From contig JAZHRO010000012.1 of the NCBI GenBank assembly GCA_037157565.1, positions 3,622,501 to 3,686,500 of the forward strand: a stretch of DNA of 64,000 nucleotides, given 5' to 3'. The translations under genes were made by a program, and so were the position numbers. Under the pieces are notes generated by a model. That model was given only the letters and a program-made list of their open reading frames with translations. It had not been told where the DNA came from and searched no databases. Below, in pieces: positions 59,880 through 64,000 of this stretch. The stretch is from Thalassia testudinum. Lineage: Eukaryota; Streptophyta; Magnoliopsida; Alismatales; Hydrocharitaceae. Positions within the stretch are counted from its first letter, which is position 1. Each line of letters opens with the position of its first letter.

Positions 59880-61248
59880 GCACTACCGCAGGAAGAATTT
59901 GGGGGATAAGAAGGGAAAAGAGATGAGAGAAATGACGCCGCAAAGGTACACTTGATGACAAATCAATGCAGTCAAATTCCTAACCTCTACAGTGTGCCCT
60001 TAGACCTAAAGATCTAAGTTACCTATTATCACGGACTACGAAACCGAATGCAAGCACCGTGGAACCACCGGGCCAGATTAAAAGTCCGTTTGCCCCAGTC
60101 TTAGAAACCCGATAGTACGCGGGAACCCTCACCAGCATGTAGTCACTACACGCAGGTAGTTAGACCTCCAATCCTTAATAAGGGTCAAGTTACTACCAAT
60201 TTTAGTTAGAGGCTTAGGGTCAAGTGCTTTTGGAATGTGAAGGGCATTGTTTACGGGTAATGCCCAAGTGATTGATTTTTAGAGTGTGTAAAACAAGCAT
60301 GCAACGGGAAAATCTCCCCGAATTGAAGTTTTTAATTGGTGAATGGTTTTTAGAGTTCAGCCTTAAGTAGTATGGATTTTAGGATTTCGCTGAAATAACA
60401 ATTCAACCAATCTTCGGGTTTTGTGAGAATACAAGGTTTCTTTCTAAGCCCAACAAACCCTTCTTCAATATCAATTGGTTAATGCATGCTACAATGTAAT
60501 GGGCTACCCTAAATGGCGATTTCTATGTGTGGATGCACGAATCAGTTTTAGATTAGTGTGAAAGGGAGCCAAAGCACTTCAATTCAAGTGCTCCCAATCA
60601 CCAAAAAGATGTCCACACAAGGCTCAACCAAAAGATAAAGAAACTAAAATTGTTGGTGTTGAAATATTCGGGATCAATTCTTAGGCAAGTTGAAAAGTCA
60701 TGGTAGGGTTGGAATCAACTCAATTCTAAGTCTCCCCACCAAAAAGGTGATCCCGAATTGTAGATAAGTGAGGCAAAAGAGGGGTGCAATCAATCTTTTT
60801 GTGTTTGCCTCAAAGAATACTTCACACGGCGAAAAATTCAAGAATCAAGATTCTTGGATTTTCGCTATGCGAAGTAAGGCAGGAAATCGCGGGGCGGTGG
60901 GAGTGAAGACAATCAATCAAACAAGTGAATTTTAGTCCACTTGCCCCAAGAGATCCCAAGAAGTTTTTCTAGTTTTTAGTTTTTAGTTTTTTTTTTTATT
61001 AAGGTTACAAGTTAACCTAGGTTGCTAAGAAGAGAAGACCTACTTGTTCGGCAATGTGTGTGAAGCTCCAATGCGGTGTCGACGTCTTCACGCTCTCGTT
61101 CCCACCTTGGATCTGCTCACGTTTCTGACTTCGTCTGCCTGCATTCTCCTTGCAACAGGTTCACCTGCACACCAAAAACAGAGACACCCATGAAGAGAGA
61201 AGAGACAAATTGAAAGGAATTGAATAGAAACTTACTTGAAGGTGCACT
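59880..61248 (-). other. Leader of element B
   Basis: Non-coding, collinear with C's leader (32493-33893) on the opposite strand. No further feature. Confidence 0.6.
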
Positions 61249-61266
61249 TCCCCAGCAATGGTGCCA
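61249..61266 (-). promoter_or_regulatory. Primer binding site of element B (decayed tRNA-Asp type)
   Basis: The plus strand reads TCCCCAGCAATGGTGCCA. It differs from the tRNA-Asp 3' end at three positions, all at the three CpG sites of the canonical sequence. It lies 7 nt from the LTR, as in C. Confidence 0.8.
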
Positions 61267-61964
61267 GAAAAGGTGTGGTGTCAGACACGAATAGGTTATT
61301 AATATGGTGATTTTATTGTTGAAGTGTGTATAGTGGTTAACCTAAATTGGACCTAACCATCTCTTTACAAAAATTTTTTTAACCTGGCCTACTTGATTTT
61401 ATCTTGGTCACTTTTAGGCCTAGGGTTGAACTCAGGGAAGTGGGGTTACAAGTCAAGTTTCTACTCCTTTCCTACAACGAATCTCTTCCATTCGTTTATT
61501 GTGTTCTTGGTGTTTTTCTATTTAGATTTTTTTCTGGTAATCTTTGTCCTTGAGGCACACCCTCAAAATTAAGTTCTTGGCTTTGAGCCAAAACAGGGTT
61601 CCAAAATGGGTCTTGCTATTCGCAAGACGGGGTACCTACAAGTCAAGGATTATTTTTTCTCTTTTATATATATATATTTTTATCTTTTTACTAACAGGAA
61701 AGCGAAACAGAAATAAAGTAAATATAGTGTATATATATATATGTATATATTATATATGTATAAAGGGGTGGGGGTGGAGGCAAAGATGGAGTATAGCACG
61801 GTGTCGAGTCGGCTGTCGTCTAGAAAGATGCAACCAACAGGACGAAGTGCCGCGTGTAAGGTGGATTGGTGGAAGATGAATGCGAACACGCTTTTTATAT
61901 GTGTGTATCGGGGAATATCAGCAACTGGTGCAGATATTCCCACGATACCACGTATGATAAGTAA

Positions 61965-62745
61965 CGTGAAAAAATATATATATATATATGTATATATGTA
62001 AATATATCTATATAAATATATTTGGTTATAAATATATAGGTATATATATATATGTATATATATATGTGTGTATATATATATATTTATAAGTATATGTATA
62101 TATTTATGTAGCTATATATGTATATATGTATATGTATATATATATAAGTATGTAAATATATATATATATAAGTATATGTATAGATAGATATATGTATAGA
62201 TCTATATATATATATATATATGTATATATTCATATGTATATGTATGTATATGTATATAGTAATATATGTATATAGATATATGTATATAGACTAATACATA
62301 GTTATATAAGTAGTAATATATGTATAGATATATGTAAGTATATATGTATATATATATATATCTATATGTATATGTATATATGTAAATATATATGTATATA
62401 TATATATATAAGTATATAGATATATGTATATATATATATAAGTATACTAATACTACTATATATATAGATATATGTATATATATATATATATATGTATATG
62501 TATAGAAGTATATGTATATATGTATATATATATATATATAAGTATATAGATATATATATGTATATATGTATGTATGTATACTAATACATAAGTATATAGG
62601 TACTACTATATGTATAAATATAAGTATATATATATATATGTATGTATGTATGTATATATCTAGGTATATAAATATATGTATATATATATATCAATATATA
62701 TATGTATACATATATATATATATCTATATAATAGTGTATAGGTGT
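61965..62745. repeat. TA-rich low-complexity array in B 5' LTR
   Basis: About 780 bp of TATA/TATG words, followed by TG and GA runs. Counterpart of the arrays at 31087 and 36730. Confidence 0.9.
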
Positions 62746-62802
62746 GTGTGTGTGTGTGGAAGTGTGAGTGTAAGTGTGTGTGAGAGTCGGTAAAGAGAGT
62801 GT

Positions 62803-62845
<43 letters not shown>

Positions 62846-63155
62846 AGGGGAGAGACTGCTGGAGGTTAAGGCGTCTGAATGCCAGTGGCATCGTCTGGAG
62901 GTCCTCAAGCGCACATGCAGGCGCGTATGTGCGCGAGGACGTGCACGATGGAGGGCAAGGGGCACGGAGAGGAGATGCAGCGCACCTTGCTGTGCGAAGG
63001 CTAGAGTGGGCGCTCGCAGGCACGCGTGGGCGAAGAGAGCGGGCGACGCAGACGCACGGGCGGGTGCCGGCGACGCGGGCGGAGACGCGCACGCGGGCTG
63101 TGGCCGGTTGCAGCGCACCGGGTGACCGGTTAAGTGAGAAGCGCACCAGTCACCC

Positions 63156-63204
63156 CACTGTAGCCACAGTATCGCGCAGACTGGCATGAATAGTGGCTAC
63201 AGTG
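63156..63204. repeat. Hairpin in B 5' LTR
   Basis: Perfect 12-bp arms, CACTGTAGCCAC at 63156-63167 and GTGGCTACAGTG at 63193-63204. Confidence 0.75.
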
Positions 63205-64000
63205 TAAGGCCGCGTCGTGCGACCGCCTGCTGTAGGTGTTGTGAGTGCGGACGGCTCGTGGCTGGCGCGGGTGGGCTGGCACGCGAGGAAGAAGGTTTGC
63301 ATCGGTCGGTTGCAGGTGCAGAGAAGCTCACGACAGAGATCGCGGAGAGGGAGTTGGCGTGCACGGGGGAAGGTGAGGGTGACGCGGGCGCTGCTGGGGT
63401 GCTTGGTCGGCTGCTGTAGTGACGCGCGGTGGCCGGCTACAGGCAGAAGAGAGAGCACGACAGAGCGAAGAAGAGAAGGCGGAGGCGCCTGCAGGCGCGC
63501 GAGGAAAGGCGAAGGCGGCCTGCAGGCTTGCTGCTGCCCTTGCTACTGCGTACGGAGCTTGAGCTTCAAAGCTTGAAGCTACCGCTCCAATGGCTGGAAT
63601 GGCGTGGAAGGTGAAAACAGTGAAGAAGGCCACCACGCCCACCAGCTCTTTGAAGAGCTGGGTGGTGGTGGTTTTACGGTGGTGGGTGCTCACCATAGTG
63701 AAGACTCCTTATCCATCGGGTGTCTCCTCAGAGCAGGAGGGCCAGCGTATGGAGGGAGACGGAGGAGAGGGTGGTGGCCTGGAAGGAGAAGTGCTGGGTT
63801 TTTGGAGTTGGACCAAGCTGCCTTTGCAAAGGAGGAGCCGTGGCCTTTTATAGAGGAAGAAGCCATGCACGGCCATGCCCTGGCTGTGCATGGCTCATGC
63901 ATGGCCTTGGCAGGGAGAGGCAGCCGCAGGGAAGGGCAGGAGCAAGGAATGGCGCGTGAGGAAGAAAGGTGTTGTCCCATGCAGCCGCAGGAAGAGATTT

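Larger units (their letters stand above)
36075..64000 (-). mobile_element. Element B: gag-protease-only Athila-like element, carrying two later insertions
   Basis: On the plus strand: 3' LTR (36075-55434, split), 3' region, broken protease and gag (57137-59879), leader, primer binding site (61249-61266) and 5' LTR (61274 to beyond the window). Between protease and 3' LTR there are only 1.7 kb with no RT, RNase H or integrase, so the element is a non-autonomous derivative. It sits in C's gag in the opposite orientation and belongs to the same family as C. The far border is outside the window. Confidence 0.85.
61274..64000 (-). mobile_element. 5' LTR of element B, cut by window edge
   Basis: Starts TGTGGTGTCAG on the plus strand and runs to the window end. 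By comparison with 55213-55434, about 220 bp are missing. It shows B's LTR without the solo-LTR and A insertions, so it proves both empty sites. It holds the U5-type motif (61421-61440, with TCGA changed to TTGA), a TA-rich array (61965-62745), a (GA)n run (about 62805-62844) and the hairpin (63156-63204). Confidence 0.9.

Noticed and set aside
1..64000. CRISPR arrays, rRNA genes, complete tRNA genes and bacterial operons
   Set aside because: None was seen; repeats here are transposon-derived and the sequence is of plant nuclear type.

Overview
The window is nuclear DNA of a flowering plant with a large, repeat-rich genome. It is almost entirely LTR-retrotransposon sequence: Athila-type Ty3/gypsy polyproteins, tRNA-Asp-type primer binding sites, solo LTRs with 5-bp target duplications, decayed L1-type LINE pieces and TATA/AATAAA-type plant signals. 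I cannot name the species. The only host-like gene candidate is a small cysteine-rich secreted peptide (knottin-like) on the minus strand near 7.5-7.8 kb, and its start codon is doubtful.

Left part (1-21.9 kb): an LTR fragment cut by the window edge (1-1607); a GC-rich stretch with weak inverted ends; a 250-bp repeat in two copies (3441 and 5523) flanking a 5'-truncated LTR (3735-5260) that carries a tRNA-like Pol III head; the knottin-like gene; a complete solo LTR with target duplication GTTAA (8135-10805); an L1 remnant (11.5-13.0 kb); a long LTR-like block holding an 83-bp tandem repeat (13.0-16.6 kb); an unassigned stretch; an L1 3' end with poly(A); and an Athila-like LTR (19601-20938).

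Right part (21977-64000): one nested stack. An Athila-like LTR (E) was hit by a Ty1/copia-type element now reduced to a solo LTR (22017-23736, target duplication GAAAC) and by element D (minus, from 24179). D's pol was hit at 29835/29836 by element C (plus). C's gag was hit at 36074/36075 by element B, a relative of C in the opposite orientation. B's left LTR was hit by a solo LTR (37729-40365, target duplication GTCGG) and by element A (41324-54899, target duplication TGGGT). A is young: its two 2402-bp LTRs differ at about six sites, and it encodes an uninterrupted 1902-residue gag-protease-RT-RNase H-integrase protein. D keeps a broken pol. B has broken gag and protease and no RT or integrase at all. 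C has broken gag up to the point where B cuts it.

Functionally, A is the only element that looks able to move by itself. B and C look non-autonomous and would have depended on a relative for reverse transcriptase and integrase. Several LTR families here carry their own short palindromic motif in arrays near the promoter (CAGACGTCTG, AGCT, TTGGCGCCAA, GTATCGGTAC). CAGACGTCTG is shared by LTRs that otherwise look unrelated. This is the most unusual pattern I see in the window.
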